Of a stretch of 64,000 bases of DNA, positions 9,687 to 18,819 are shown piece by piece; position 1 is the first letter of the stretch, and the number at the start of each line of letters is the position of its first letter. Position numbers and translations under genes: made by a program. A model generated the notes under the pieces. That model was not told the origin of the DNA, did no database searches, and saw nothing but the letters and a program-made list of their open reading frames with translations. Source of the stretch: Colwellia sp. (GTDB lineage: Bacteria; Pseudomonadota; Gammaproteobacteria; Enterobacterales; Alteromonadaceae); the NCBI GenBank assembly GCA_029938115.1, contig JAPYOP010000001.1, forward strand, positions 1-64,000, read 5' to 3'.

Positions 9687-10292
9687 ATGGAATTATCATT
9701 AAAAGACGCATCAGGTGCTCTTGAAGTATCTGAAGCAACTTTTGGACGTGAGTTTAATGAAGCGTTAGTACACCAAGTAGTAGTTGCCTATGCAGCTGGT
9801 GCTCGTCAAGGTACTCGTGCTCAGAAAACTCGCTCAGAAGTTAGCGGCGGTGGTGCAAAACCATGGCGTCAAAAAGGTACTGGCCGTGCACGTGCTGGTA
9901 CTAGTCGTGGTCCAATTTGGCGTTCTGGTGGCGTAACATTCGCTGCTAAACCTCAAGACCACAGCCAAAAAGTTAACCGTAAAATGTATCGTGGTGCTAT
10001 CGCTAGCATCCTATCTGAATTAGTTCGTCAAGAACGTCTAATTGTAGTGAATGATTTTTCGGTAGAAACACCTAAAACTAAAGACTTAGTTGCTAAGTTA
10101 AAAGGTTTAGAGCTTAAAGATGTATTGATTGTAACGAAAGAAGTTGACGAGAACTTGTTCTTATCAGCACGCAACTTGTACAAAGTTGACGTTCGTGACG
10201 TTGCAGCAATCGACCCTGTAAGTTTAGTTGGTTTCGAAAAAGTTTTAATTACTGCTGATGCAATTAAAGAAATTGAGGGGATACTAGCATGA
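9687..10292 (+). CDS. rplD: Large-subunit ribosomal protein uL4
   Basis: uL4 of 201 residues, a 23S rRNA binding protein whose loop lines the exit tunnel; in E. coli it also represses its own operon. The N-terminal [14 protein letters not shown] and the loop [17 protein letters not shown]...[11 protein letters not shown] are diagnostic. A GTG lies one codon upstream, but the ATG matches the family start and sits eight bases from AGGAG. It overlaps rplW by four bases (ATGA), a sign of translational coupling. Confidence 0.97.
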   Translation: MELSLKDASGALEVSEATFGREFNEALVHQVVVAYAAGARQGTRAQKTRSEVSGGGAKPWRQKGTGRARAGTSRGPIWRSGGVTFAAKPQDHSQKVNRKMYRGAIASILSELVRQERLIVVNDFSVETPKTKDLVAKLKGLELKDVLIVTKEVDENLFLSARNLYKVDVRDVAAIDPVSLVGFEKVLITADAIKEIEGILA

Positions 10293-10591
10293 TAAACGAA
10301 GAACGTTTGTTGAAAGTGCTTTTAGCACCAAATATTTCTGAAAAAGCAACTGTAACTGCTGAAGCAAACAACACTGTTGTTTTCAAAGTAGCTACTGATG
10401 CAACTAAAGCTGAAGTTAAAGCGGCAGTTGAGAAGCTTTTCGACGTTTCTGTTGTAGGTGTTAATACACTTAATGTAAAGGGTAAAGTAAAACGTACTGG
10501 TCAAAAAATCGGTCGCCGTAGCGATTGGAAAAAAGCCTACGTAACTCTTGCAGAAGGTAGTGACATCGACTTCGTTGGCGCAGAGCAATAG
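10289..10591 (+). CDS. rplW: Large-subunit ribosomal protein uL23
   Basis: uL23 of 100 residues, at the tunnel exit, where trigger factor and SRP dock. It shows [16 protein letters not shown] at the N-terminus and [20 protein letters not shown] in the rRNA-binding loop. Its start overlaps the rplD stop (ATGA). Confidence 0.97.
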   Translation: MINEERLLKVLLAPNISEKATVTAEANNTVVFKVATDATKAEVKAAVEKLFDVSVVGVNTLNVKGKVKRTGQKIGRRSDWKKAYVTLAEGSDIDFVGAEQ

Positions 10592-10601
10592 GAGAGATAA
10601 A

Positions 10602-11426
10602 ATGGCTATAGTAAAATGTAAACCTACTTCTCCGGGTCGTCGTCACCTAGTTAAAGTGGTAAACAAAGAGCTTCATAAAGGTAAGCCTTACGCTCCACTA
10701 TTAGACACAAAGTCTAAGTCTGGTGGTCGTAACAATAATGGTCGCATTACGGTTCGTCACATTGGTGGTGGTCATAAGCAACATTATCGTATCGTTGACT
10801 TTAAACGTACTAAAGATGGCATTCCAGCCAAAATAGAACGTTTAGAATACGATCCAAACCGCAGTGCTAATATTGCATTGGTATTATACGCAGATGGTGA
10901 GCGTCGTTACATCTTAGCCCCTAAAGGTTTAAGTGCTGGCGATACAATCCAATCTGGTGTTGATGCTCCTATTAAAGCGGGTAATGCAATGCCATTACGT
11001 AACGCTCCATTAGGTAGTGTTGTTCACGCAATCGAACTTAAACCAGGTAAGGGCGCGCAAATTGCTCGTGCTGCTGGTACTTACGCACAATTAGTTGCTA
11101 AAGACGGTGCTTATGTCACTTTACGTCTTCGCTCTGGTGAAATGCGCAAAGTTGAAGCGGATTGTCGTGCTACTTTAGGTGAAATCGGCAATGCTGAACA
11201 CATGCTTCGCTCTCTGGGCAAAGCTGGTGCTTCACGCTGGCGCGGTGTTCGCCCAACTGTTCGTGGTGTTGCCATGAACCCAGTTGACCATCCACACGGT
11301 GGTGGTGAAGGTAAAACATCTGGCGGTCGTCACCCGGTATCACCTTGGGGTGTACCAACTAAGGGTTACAAGACTCGTTCGAATAAGCGTACTGATAAAT
11401 TTATCGTACGTCGTCGTACTAAGTAA
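10602..11426 (+). CDS. rplB: Large-subunit ribosomal protein uL2
   Basis: uL2 of 274 residues, needed for subunit association and peptidyl-transferase activity. Typical segments are [24 protein letters not shown] and the C-terminal [17 protein letters not shown] with the conserved histidine. An in-frame start 18 codons upstream would overlap rplW. The ATG chosen here follows GGAGAG at the right spacing and matches the family N-terminus. Confidence 0.98.
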   Translation: MAIVKCKPTSPGRRHLVKVVNKELHKGKPYAPLLDTKSKSGGRNNNGRITVRHIGGGHKQHYRIVDFKRTKDGIPAKIERLEYDPNRSANIALVLYADGERRYILAPKGLSAGDTIQSGVDAPIKAGNAMPLRNAPLGSVVHAIELKPGKGAQIARAAGTYAQLVAKDGAYVTLRLRSGEMRKVEADCRATLGEIGNAEHMLRSLGKAGASRWRGVRPTVRGVAMNPVDHPHGGGEGKTSGGRHPVSPWGVPTKGYKTRSNKRTDKFIVRRRTK

Positions 11427-11444
11427 TTAGTGCATTAAACTAAA

Positions 11445-11483
11445 TACTCTTAATTACCGATCTTAAGTTCGGTAATTAGAGTA
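11445..11483 (+). other. Hairpin between rplB and rpsS
   Basis: TACTCTTAATTACCGA (11445-11460) pairs with TCGGTAATTAGAGTA (11469-11483), with one bulged base and an 8-base loop. No T-run follows. It lies in the 77-bp gap between rplB and rpsS, much the longest gap inside the operon; the others are 15 bases or less or overlap. It may be an RNA processing or stability element, or slow passing transcription. Confidence 0.65.
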
Positions 11484-11503
11484 CTGATAATTAAGGAATC
11501 ACC

Positions 11504-11779
11504 ATGCCACGTTCCCTCAAGAAAGGTCCTTTTATTGACCTACACTTGTTGACGAAGGTAGAGAAAGCGGTGGAAAGCGGGAATAAAAAGCCAATTAAGA
11601 CTTGGTCCCGTCGTTCAATGATCATCCCTACGATGATCGGATTGACCATAGCTGTCCATAATGGCCGTCAACACGTTCCTGTATTTGTAACCGAAGAAAT
11701 GATCGGTCACAAATTAGGAGAATTTGCACCAACTCGTACTTATCGCGGTCATGTCGCTGATAAGAAAGTTAAGAAGTAA
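11504..11779 (+). CDS. rpsS: Small-subunit ribosomal protein uS19
   Basis: uS19 of 91 residues, in the 30S head near the A-site finger. [16 protein letters not shown] and the [16 protein letters not shown] segment are diagnostic. TAAGGA precedes the start. The gene follows a hairpin-containing gap. Confidence 0.98.
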   Translation: MPRSLKKGPFIDLHLLTKVEKAVESGNKKPIKTWSRRSMIIPTMIGLTIAVHNGRQHVPVFVTEEMIGHKLGEFAPTRTYRGHVADKKVKK

Positions 11780-11790
11780 GGGGAAGTTAG

Positions 11791-12123
11791 ATGGAAGCAA
11801 TAGCTATACATAAATTTGCCCGCGGTTCTGCACAAAAAGCACGTTTAGTTGCGGATCAAATCCGTGGAGAACACGTCGAGAAAGCGCTTGAAATTTTAAC
11901 TTACAGCAACAAGAAAGCTGCTGAATTAGTTAAAAAAGTACTTAACTCAGCGATTGCAAATGCAGAGCACAACGAAGGTGCAGACATTGATGAATTATTC
12001 ATTAAAACCATTTTGGTTGATGATGGTCCAACAATGAAACGTATTAGACCTCGTGCGAAAGGCCGTGCCGATCGCATCATTAAGCGCACCAGTCACATTA
12101 CTGTGATTGTGGCTGATCACTAG
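11791..12123 (+). CDS. rplV: Large-subunit ribosomal protein uL22
   Basis: uL22 of 110 residues; its hairpin lines the exit tunnel. It shows [17 protein letters not shown] near the N-terminus and the C-terminal [18 protein letters not shown], the tunnel loop where macrolide-resistance changes occur in other species. It has the usual length and context between rpsS and rpsC. Confidence 0.98.
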   Translation: MEAIAIHKFARGSAQKARLVADQIRGEHVEKALEILTYSNKKAAELVKKVLNSAIANAEHNEGADIDELFIKTILVDDGPTMKRIRPRAKGRADRIIKRTSHITVIVADH

Positions 12124-12134
12124 GAGAGAGTAGA

Positions 12135-12830
12135 ATGGGACAAAAAGTACATCCTACCGGTATTCGTTTAGGGATCACTAAGCCTTTCGCGTCTACATGG
12201 TTTGCAAACACCAAAGATTTTGCTAGTAATTTAGACGGGGACCATAAGGTTCGCGAATATTTGAAAGAAAAGCTTAAGCGTGCATCATTATCGAAAGTAG
12301 TTATTGAGCGTCCAGCTAAATCTATCCGCGTAACAATTCATACGGCTCGTCCGGGTGTTGTTATCGGTAAGAAAGGCGAAGACGTTGAGAAATTACGTTT
12401 AGCAGTATCTAAAATTGCTGGTGTTCCTGCTCAAATCAACATCGCTGAAGTACGTAAGCCAGAAATGGATGCGCAGCTTGTTGCTGACAGTATTGCTAGT
12501 CAATTAGAACGTCGTGTTATGTTCCGTCGCGCTATGAAGCGTGCCGTTCAAAATGCTATGCGTTTAGGTGCTAAGGGTATCAAAGTTCAAGTTAGTGGTC
12601 GTTTAGGCGGCGCTGATATCGCACGTGCAGAATGGTATCGTGAAGGTCGTGTACCTTTACATACATTACGTGCTGATATTGACTACGCCATTGCGCGTGG
12701 TGACACAACTTATGGTGTTATTGGTATTAAAGTTTGGATCTTTAAAGGCGAAATCATTGGCAAAATGCCATTGGTAGCAGAGCAACCAGCTGCTAAGCCT
12801 AAAAGAAAAAACAACCGTAAATCGAAGTAA
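12135..12830 (+). CDS. rpsC: Small-subunit ribosomal protein uS3
   Basis: uS3 of 231 residues, at the mRNA entry site. It has [14 protein letters not shown] at the N-terminus and a KH domain with the [15 protein letters not shown] core. The C-terminal domain carries [22 protein letters not shown]. It ends in a lysine-rich tail. GGAGAG precedes the start. Confidence 0.98.
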   Translation: MGQKVHPTGIRLGITKPFASTWFANTKDFASNLDGDHKVREYLKEKLKRASLSKVVIERPAKSIRVTIHTARPGVVIGKKGEDVEKLRLAVSKIAGVPAQINIAEVRKPEMDAQLVADSIASQLERRVMFRRAMKRAVQNAMRLGAKGIKVQVSGRLGGADIARAEWYREGRVPLHTLRADIDYAIARGDTTYGVIGIKVWIFKGEIIGKMPLVAEQPAAKPKRKNNRKSK

Positions 12831-12842
12831 GAGGAATCAGTA

Positions 12843-13256
12843 ATGTTACAACCAAAACGTACTAAATTCCGTAAGCAATTTAAATTACGTAACCGTGGCC
12901 TAGCCCAGGTTGGTAGTTCAGTTAGCTTCGGTACTTACGGTTTAAAATCGATTGAACGTGGTCGTATGACTGCTCGCCAAATTGAAGCCGCTCGTCGTGC
13001 CATGACTCGTCATGTTAAGCGTCAAGGTAAAATATGGATACGCGTTTTCCCTGATAAGCCAATTACTAAAAAACCTCTTGAGGTTCGTATGGGTAAAGGT
13101 AAAGGGTCAGTAGAATATTGGGTTTGCCAAATTCTTCCTGGTCGTGTTCTTTATGAAATGGAAGGTGTTTCAGAAGAATTAGCACGCGAAGCATTTGCTT
13201 TAGCTGCCGCTAAACTTCCGTTCAAAACTGCCTTCGTAACTAGGACGGTAATGTAA
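12843..13256 (+). CDS. rplP: Large-subunit ribosomal protein uL16
   Basis: uL16 of 137 residues, which helps place A-site t[22 protein letters not shown] and [21 protein letters not shown] are diagnostic. The arginine in the GKGSVEYWV region context matches the substrate of the hydroxylase YcfD in E. coli. The stop overlaps the rpmC start by one base (TAATG). Confidence 0.98.
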   Translation: MLQPKRTKFRKQFKLRNRGLAQVGSSVSFGTYGLKSIERGRMTARQIEAARRAMTRHVKRQGKIWIRVFPDKPITKKPLEVRMGKGKGSVEYWVCQILPGRVLYEMEGVSEELAREAFALAAAKLPFKTAFVTRTVM

Positions 13257-13447
13257 TGAATGTTAGCGAACTTAAAGCAAAAAGCATTGAAGAGCTTAAC
13301 GCTGAATTACTAGAGCTTTTACGCGAGCAGTTTAACTACCGCATGCAAGCAAGCACTGGTCAATTAGCACAAACTCATTTGCTAAGAATCGTACGTCGCA
13401 ATATTGCACGTGTTAAGACTATCATAACTGAAAAGGCAGGTAAGTAA
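13256..13447 (+). CDS. rpmC: Large-subunit ribosomal protein uL29
   Basis: uL29 of 63 residues, a two-helix protein at the tunnel exit. The [23 protein letters not shown] opening (here given in part) and the [11 protein letters not shown] end are typical. It is translationally coupled to both neighbours by TAATG overlaps. Confidence 0.97.
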   Translation: MNVSELKAKSIEELNAELLELLREQFNYRMQASTGQLAQTHLLRIVRRNIARVKTIITEKAGK

Positions 13448-13698
13448 TGAGCGAAGCCAAAATCCGCACAGTACAAGGCGTTGTCATCAGTAACAAAATG
13501 GATAAGTCTATCGTTGTAATGATCGAACGTCGCGTTAAGCACCCTATGTATGGTAAGTACATCACGCGTTCAACTAAGTTGAAAGCACATGATGAAACTA
13601 ACGTATGTAATGAAGGTGATGTAGTAACAATTACAGAATGCGCACCAATTTCTAAGTCTAAGAACTGGAAATTAGTTGACGTAATCACTAAAGCTTAA
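13447..13698 (+). CDS. rpsQ: Small-subunit ribosomal protein uS17
   Basis: uS17 of 83 residues, an OB-fold primary 16S rRNA binder. [17 protein letters not shown] and [14 protein letters not shown] are diagnostic. It is the last gene of the S10 operon, as in E. coli. Here a strong terminator follows within 40 bases, and no rplN (spc operon) comes after it. Confidence 0.98.
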   Translation: MSEAKIRTVQGVVISNKMDKSIVVMIERRVKHPMYGKYITRSTKLKAHDETNVCNEGDVVTITECAPISKSKNWKLVDVITKA

Positions 13699-13736
13699 TT
13701 ATTATCTTATAATTTAGTTTTAAAGTAAGTTACGTA

Positions 13737-13772
13737 AAAGCCCTTAACATTTATTTGTTAGGGGCTTTTTTA
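13737..13772 (+). terminator. Intrinsic terminator of the S10 operon
   Basis: AAAGCCCTTAACA and TGTTAGGGGCTTT form a 12-13 bp stem with one G-T pair and a short AT loop, followed by a run of T. It lies 38 bases after the rpsQ stop. Confidence 0.9.
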
Positions 13773-13892
13773 TTGGTTAATTTTAATTGATGTTAATTTG
13801 ATTTAGCTCACTCTTACAGGATTATTAACTAATGCTAAAATTAAGTATGATGTACTGTACTTAAAGTTTAGTGGTTAATTGGTCTTGGTAGC

Positions 13893-14630
13893 ATGAAAAC
13901 CAAATATAAAGCTGCATTTTTTATTTTACTTAGTGTGACAAAGTTAGTTTCGCAAATACTTTATTATTTGTTGCTGAAAATTTGCCGCCATATCATTATT
14001 TAGATGATAACAATAAACCAATTGGTTTTTTAGTTGAAACAATAGAAGCATTGTTTGACGTTGCTGACATTCAAATCATGCATTTTGCTAGAAGTTATAG
14101 AACAACGATTAATCAAACTAATGTTTTTATGTTTTCTTTATTGAAGACTCCTGAACGTGCAGAACACTTTCAATGGATTGGGCAAACGTATAAAGCCACA
14201 GCCTTTTTAGTCGGTTTAAAAGATCGATCTGAAGTCAGTTTAATCACTATTGATGATACTAAAAATCACATAGTTGGCACTATACGAGGCTACCATTCAG
14301 AAGAATATTTAAAAAAAACAGGCTTTGATAAAGAGATAAATTTATATTTATCTCTACGCTATGAACAAATGTGGAAGATGTTATTTAAAGGGCGCATTGA
14401 TTTTATTCTGACAAATTTTATAGCTTTAGAGCAAGAAATTGAAAGTATTGGATTAAATACGGAAGATATAAAACCCTATCTCTTTTTTATAAACTAAAAC
14501 CTCAATACCAGTATCTATAACTTGATACTTACAAATGAAGCGTCAACTCATGTTATAAGACTGACGCTACAACATACTTTCCCTGCAGTATTTAGATTAC
14601 AGGAATCATTTCTCGACCAACTTTAGAGCC
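13893..14630 (+). pseudogene. Frameshifted periplasmic solute-binding protein (SBP_bac_3-like)
   Basis: An ATG at 13893 opens a signal peptide (MKTKYKAAFFILLSVTKLVS) that hits a stop in its own frame. At about 13950 the reading moves to the next frame, which continues as ANTLLFVAENLPPYHYLDD and then 171 open codons to 14497. The latter part resembles extracellular solute-binding family 3 proteins, with PPYHYLDDNNKPIGFLVE near the mature N-terminus. One missing base would restore the fusion. Past the stop at 14495, coding-like sequence goes on in other frames (KLKPQYQYL, then ILTNEASTHVIRLTLQHTF) into the opposite gene's 3' end, implying two more shifts. Family and decay are inferred by eye; sequencing error cannot be excluded. 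Confidence 0.6.
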
Positions 14631-15023
14631 CCATAAAACCCTAATGTTTTCTCTTTCTTCGTCACTACTTTCTTGGGATTTCTTGTTTCTAAATACTTTA
14701 TCTACAACCGCGTCCCATTCTTCTTCTTTTCTATCGAAGGTTGCCCAATTAGGGTATTCCGTCAGTAACATTAAGTTCCAATCATCAGGACTATTCCTAT
14801 TGAAGCTTATTGCCTTATATGATGTTATCCAACCCTTTTTCTTAAATTCTTCATAAATTGGATAATAACCGCTGTTAAGGTTTTTTAAGTAATCTTCAAG
14901 TTTACCGTCATTTACTTTTATATATGATACCTCCCAGACAGTACCTAGAGTATAGGGTTTCTCGCCAGCTTGAACGGCAAAAGTAATCAGTATAATAACT
15001 ATTGTTAAAAAGATATTTTTCAT
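14592..15023 (-). CDS. Secreted hypothetical protein, possible dimeric alpha/beta-barrel fold
   Basis: A 143-residue protein with a clear signal peptide (MKNIFLTIVIILITFAVQAG, cleavage near residue 20), so probably periplasmic. The mature part has a pattern WEVSYIKVNDGKLEDYLKNL followed by a second half with WNLMLLTEYPNWATFD. This is like the ferredoxin-like repeats of NIPSNAP or antibiotic-monooxygenase-type dimeric barrels, but no catalytic motif is recognised. It stands alone; the decayed solute-binding gene overlaps its 3' end from the other strand and an IS110 relic lies beyond its promoter side. AAGGAAAT before the start serves as ribosome-binding site. Reality of the gene is likely; the function is unknown. 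Confidence 0.65.
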   Translation of the reverse strand: MKNIFLTIVIILITFAVQAGEKPYTLGTVWEVSYIKVNDGKLEDYLKNLNSGYYPIYEEFKKKGWITSYKAISFNRNSPDDWNLMLLTEYPNWATFDRKEEEWDAVVDKVFRNKKSQESSDEERENIRVLWGSKVGREMIPVI

Positions 15024-15127
15024 TTTATTTCCTTAAATTTAAATTAAAAAGAAAACAAGGAAAACAGACTACCCAAGACATAATTCCTTTTTTGACTGGT
15101 TAATTATTGTACAGTAAGCTGGATTAA

Positions 15128-15283
15128 TCAAGAAAAGTAGATTTTATTAGGGCGGATGAGTTTTGGGGCGTTCTTCGTTTTACTGAATTTTAGCTCAACT
15201 TGCAATGATGTGCTCGCTATAGCCAAGGCATCATTCGTATCGGTTTTATGGATCTCGAAAAATCCTTTTATTTCTTTGCCCAC
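15128..15283 (-). mobile_element. IS110-family transposase fragment (relic)
   Basis: The minus strand reads a 51-codon open stretch, VGKEIKGFFEIHKTDTNDALAI and onward to a stop. The KTD.NDALAIA block is the conserved segment of the N-terminal DEDD domain of IS110-type transposases, where KTDANDALAIA is usual. The text before it (VGKEIKGFF) also fits. No start, no C-terminal domain and no element ends are seen, so this is a short remnant. It is in the 278-bp gap between the 143-residue gene and sfsA. Confidence 0.6.
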
Positions 15284-15301
15284 AGTCCGTTAGGAAAGCC
15301 C

Positions 15302-16000
15302 CTATAATTCTACTGGAATTTTGGAGGTAAGTTTTATGCCATCTTCACTAATGACTGCACTATAAGCTAATATCTCAACTCCAAAATGCGCTGCCTCAGT
15401 TAAAAGTTCAGCGTATTTTGGATCAATATGTTTAGCCGGACTAACCACGGATATACCGGTATGTAAAACAGCGAATAAAAGCACTGCTCGTTGAGCCGAC
15501 TGAGCAACTTCAATTAATTCACGTAAATGTTTTTGACCGCGTGTGGTAACTGCATCAGGAAAGTAGCCATGATCATTTTGCAATAAAGTACAGCTTTTTA
15601 CTTCAACGTAGCAATTTACCTTGTCATCATCGGTTAGCAAAATATCAATTTTGCTATTTTCACTGCCGTACTTTACTTCACGCTTAAGCGTTTTATAACC
15701 ACTTAATTCATCAATAATATGGTTGTTAATCGCTTCTTCGACTAATTGATTCGCGCGGATTGTATTCACGCAAATCATATGATTTTGTTTCGTTTGAGTT
15801 AACTCCCAACTGTATGGGTATTTACGTTTAGGGTTATCTGATGTGCTATACCAAATGGTATCATCAGGTTCAGCACAACCATGCATTGCACCTGTATTTG
15901 CCACGTGCATGGTAACCTCTGAATCATCATCAAGGATTACATCAGCTAGGAAGCGTTTGTAACGTCTAATTAAAGTGGCTCTTTTTAAATTAAGTTTCAT
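15302..16000 (-). CDS. sfsA: Sugar fermentation stimulation protein SfsA (predicted nuclease-fold DNA-binding protein)
   Basis: SfsA of 232 residues, the normal family length. It has an N-terminal OB-like part starting [20 protein letters not shown], then [18 protein letters not shown]-(D/E)xK-like region follows, with [16 protein letters not shown] and the [16 protein letters not shown] motif typical of SfsA. In E. coli overproduction of SfsA raises maltose metabolism; its biochemical role is still unclear. In many gammaproteobacteria sfsA precedes dksA, but here it is followed by decayed sequence instead. A dead copy of its 5' end lies 1.5 kb upstream, beyond the beta-propeller gene. Confidence 0.93.
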   Translation of the reverse strand: MKLNLKRATLIRRYKRFLADVILDDDSEVTMHVANTGAMHGCAEPDDTIWYSTSDNPKRKYPYSWELTQTKQNHMICVNTIRANQLVEEAINNHIIDELSGYKTLKREVKYGSENSKIDILLTDDDKVNCYVEVKSCTLLQNDHGYFPDAVTTRGQKHLRELIEVAQSAQRAVLLFAVLHTGISVVSPAKHIDPKYAELLTEAAHFGVEILAYSAVISEDGIKLTSKIPVEL

Positions 16001-16219
16001 TAAATGGCATGAGTGATAAATATTATTGAGTCTACGTTATGAAATATTCAATTGCTAGTTTCTAATAATATTACAGAAATTTTGTCTGAATTATAAATTA
16101 CTTAAGTCCATAAAGACAATTTAGAATACAAAATAGGGTTTCACTCACGATAGATCATACGTGATGAATATAGGCTTATTTTACCTTATAGACGGATGTC
16201 AGGTAGTGCAAACCTCATA

Positions 16220-17473
16220 TTAATGAAGACTGTACACTATTAAAGTATCTCCCTTACCCGTGGTTACGAGTAGATGCTTTCCATCGGGTGTAACATAGAT
16301 TGAAGCCGCACCATTAAGTTCATCAGCCTTTTTTATTCCTTCGCTTTTCAAAACTGAAAACACTTTCAATGTACCATCATTGAGCTTTGCCAAGGTTACT
16401 ACAGCATTATCTGATTCAGAGGCTACAAAGACGCGTTTTCCATCTGGAGACGTTGTTACATATCCTGCACCTCCAAAGCCACTAACATCATCATCAGAGT
16501 TACTTATCGATTGAATATATGAATATCTGCCTTGTTCGTTTCTAGTAAATACAACAATAGCGTTACCTCCTCCGCATGCTGCGTATAAATAGTTACCATT
16601 CGGTGATATTGCTAGTCCTTGAGGCGCAATCATATTTTTAATCCCATCTTTTTCATTTCTTAATGTCTGGCTATGCCCAAGAACACCATTTGCATCTCGA
16701 TTAAAAATGGTTATGGCATTTTCATTGAACCCTGCAACTATTACTTGAGATTTATTCGGACTAAAAATGACGTTAACTGCGCCTCCTAATCCATACTCAG
16801 TGTTGTCTCTATCTCTGATTGCATGATTAAAAACGACATTACCGTTTTTATTTATATCGAAAATGGAAACTGCATTGCTCGCAACACTAGCTACAAATAA
16901 TTGACTATTATCAGCGGTAATAGCTATATCGTAAGCACCTAGAAGCCCAAGTTTATCTTTTTCCTTCACCGATTTTTTATCACTAAAAACGTCCTCATAG
17001 GGCAGACCATCTCTTATCGCTTTTATAAATTGATAATTATCTTGTTCGTCTTGTTCGAATATTGCCACCGCACTATCATAATAGCTCACGACATAAATAC
17101 GTCGGCCATCTGAAGATACGGCTAGAGATACTGCACCATCTAACCCATCAATTATTGAATTGTTTTTAAATACCTGACTAAAGGAAAGCTTAAAATCTGA
17201 ATCGACATCAAAAATTGCCAACGAATTATCATCCCCACTGGCAATAAGTATTTTGCTGCCATCAGGTGTCAATTCAGCGACTCTTGCACCGCCCAGACCA
17301 TCTACTCCTAATTTATTATCTTCAAGAACTTGTTTTTCTCGTATTGCCTCTTGAGTTGAATACGTTCTATGAGTAGGGATACAACCAGATGTTAGGCTAA
17401 CAAAAAGCATAACTAAAATTGGAATAGATGAAATCAAGTGATCGTTTTTTCGATACTTTAGTTGCTTTAACAT
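16220..17473 (-). CDS. Beta-propeller lipoprotein (YVTN/lactonase-like repeats)
   Basis: A 417-residue protein with a lipoprotein signal ending LTSGC (Cys31), so probably membrane-anchored. The rest consists of six or seven repeats of about 55 residues, each with a pattern like ELTPDGSKILIASGDDNSLAIFD, AVSSDGRRIYVVSYYDSAVAIF or TTSPDGKRVFVASESDNAVV. Such repeats build a lactonase-like or YVTN seven-bladed propeller. Many such proteins are binding scaffolds, and no lactonase active-site residues are identified, so an enzyme function is not claimed. AGGG precedes the start. Just upstream is a dead sfsA fragment and downstream the intact sfsA, so the gene seems to have been inserted into an old sfsA neighbourhood. 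Confidence 0.8.
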   Translation of the reverse strand: MLKQLKYRKNDHLISSIPILVMLFVSLTSGCIPTHRTYSTQEAIREKQVLEDNKLGVDGLGGARVAELTPDGSKILIASGDDNSLAIFDVDSDFKLSFSQVFKNNSIIDGLDGAVSLAVSSDGRRIYVVSYYDSAVAIFEQDEQDNYQFIKAIRDGLPYEDVFSDKKSVKEKDKLGLLGAYDIAITADNSQLFVASVASNAVSIFDINKNGNVVFNHAIRDRDNTEYGLGGAVNVIFSPNKSQVIVAGFNENAITIFNRDANGVLGHSQTLRNEKDGIKNMIAPQGLAISPNGNYLYAACGGGNAIVVFTRNEQGRYSYIQSISNSDDDVSGFGGAGYVTTSPDGKRVFVASESDNAVVTLAKLNDGTLKVFSVLKSEGIKKADELNGAASIYVTPDGKHLLVTTGKGDTLIVYSLH

Positions 17474-17479
17474 GATGCC

Positions 17480-17575
17480 CTATCTTGTTGTCTGAGTCTC
17501 ATCTTCTAATACGACATAAGCAAGAATACGCTTGTATCGTTTGATCAACGTTGCAGGTTTTAAAGAAAGGCTTAT
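17480..17575 (-). pseudogene. Relic of a second sfsA 5' end
   Basis: The minus strand encodes SLSLKPATLIKRYKRILAYV, then VLEDETQTTR and a stop. Aligned without gaps to the first 30 residues of SfsA encoded at 15302-16000, 17 of 30 are identical (the RYKR and LKxATLI blocks are intact). The start codon position is ATA instead of ATG. The fragment ends seven bases before the beta-propeller start codon. It is an old, diverged remnant rather than a recent duplication. Confidence 0.65.
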
Positions 17576-17638
17576 GAAGATTAATTTTATAGAATTTAAA
17601 AAAGTTAATCTTAAGGCACAATGTTGCAATAACAAAGC

Positions 17639-18034
17639 TTAGTTAATAAAACTATCTAACCATTTTTGAGCATTTTTTGCATCGCTAAAAAAGTTGAATT
17701 GGATACTACAACTTTGGTAGATCCGTTGCAGTTGCATTTGTAATATGTCGGCAAACGGGCTATTAAGTATCACCGCAGCTATAGCAACCATGCCATTATC
17801 TACTCGATATTGTGTTGTTTCAATTAGTTTTTGCTCTGCATCGGGCGTAAAAACTCCATTACCTTTGAAAGAAATTAGTGAAGCCCATGGACTGTGACTC
17901 ATTTTTTGAGTGATAAGTTTAATATCTTGATGGTACTGCTCGGTTACAATATCATTAAACGGACCTTGAGCATCAATTAATAAAATGTTGTTTTGCTGCT
18001 CAATAATATAACTTCCGTGTGCTGCATATTGCAT
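17639..18034 (-). CDS. Conserved hypothetical protein, STAS/SpoIIAA-like
   Basis: A 131-residue cytoplasmic protein without signal peptide or membrane segment. The pattern HGSYIIEQQNNILLIDAQGPFN at the N-terminus, the alternating strands and helices (ASLISFKGNGVFTPDAEQKL) and the end FSDAKNAQKWLDSF resemble the SpoIIAA-like/STAS fold found in many marine gammaproteobacteria. This fold call is from pattern only. No partner gene is adjacent. Function unknown. Confidence 0.65.
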   Translation of the reverse strand: MQYAAHGSYIIEQQNNILLIDAQGPFNDIVTEQYHQDIKLITQKMSHSPWASLISFKGNGVFTPDAEQKLIETTQYRVDNGMVAIAAVILNSPFADILQMQLQRIYQSCSIQFNFFSDAKNAQKWLDSFIN

Positions 18035-18190
18035 GAGTAACTTTACCTTTAGTAATTATATTGGGTACTATTGATAGCAACTTTTAAATAGCTTGCCAAG
18101 TAAGCATATTTAAATTTCTTTGCAAGTTTTTATAAAACTTATTTTTCAGATAGTTACTACTGGTCGGTGCATTACACTTTGTTTAGGGAA

Positions 18191-18676
18191 TTACTTCCAC
18201 CCCAACTTTTCTTCAAAATCTTGATCTAACTGCTTAGCAAAGTCTTTAGCATGCATTGCAACTAGCTCTAATTTTTTATCTTCTTCACTGATGGGCTCAA
18301 ATTCAGGCACCTTAACGGGATAGCCACTTTCATCAGTTGCCATAAAGGTAATGAAGCATCGATTAGTAATAACCGCGCCATCTTCTTTTGGATCGCGCGC
18401 TCGAACGACAACATATATGTGCATACTGCTTCGACCTGTATGGACAATTGAAGCGTTAACCGTAACCATTTGACCAACAAGAATAGGCCTAATAAAACGA
18501 ATGCCATTAGCTGAAACGGTGACACTGTACCGCTTGCTCCATTTAGCAGCACAGGCATAGGATGCTTGATCTATCCATTTCATTACCATGCCACCGTGTA
18601 CTTTTCCGCCGAAATTTACATCGGTTGGCTCTGCCAGAAAACAAAACTCAACAGAGTTGTTATCACGCTTACTCAT
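18191..18676 (-). CDS. Acyl-CoA thioesterase, hot-dog fold
   Basis: A 161-residue single hot-dog-domain thioesterase of the YciA/cytosolic acyl-CoA hydrolase group, expected to split acyl-CoA into free acid and CoA. The block DVNFGGKVHGGMVMKWIDQASYA (around residues 19-41) is the family signature, with the active-site aspartate in the MKWID helix. The IRFIRPILVGQMV strand follows. It is divergent from hrpB. Substrate chain length cannot be told from sequence. Confidence 0.88.
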   Translation of the reverse strand: MSKRDNNSVEFCFLAEPTDVNFGGKVHGGMVMKWIDQASYACAAKWSKRYSVTVSANGIRFIRPILVGQMVTVNASIVHTGRSSMHIYVVVRARDPKEDGAVITNRCFITFMATDESGYPVKVPEFEPISEEDKKLELVAMHAKDFAKQLDQDFEEKLGWK

Positions 18677-18819
18677 ATTTATAGCCCTACTTTTTATTCT
18701 ATTGATATTATTATAGACAAGATCAATAGCTTAGCTAATATTTGTATTTATATGGTAATTCTTAGGCTTGTGAGAATAAAATTGTTATCATGGGAGCTAT
18801 TCCTCATTACGTTATTTTT

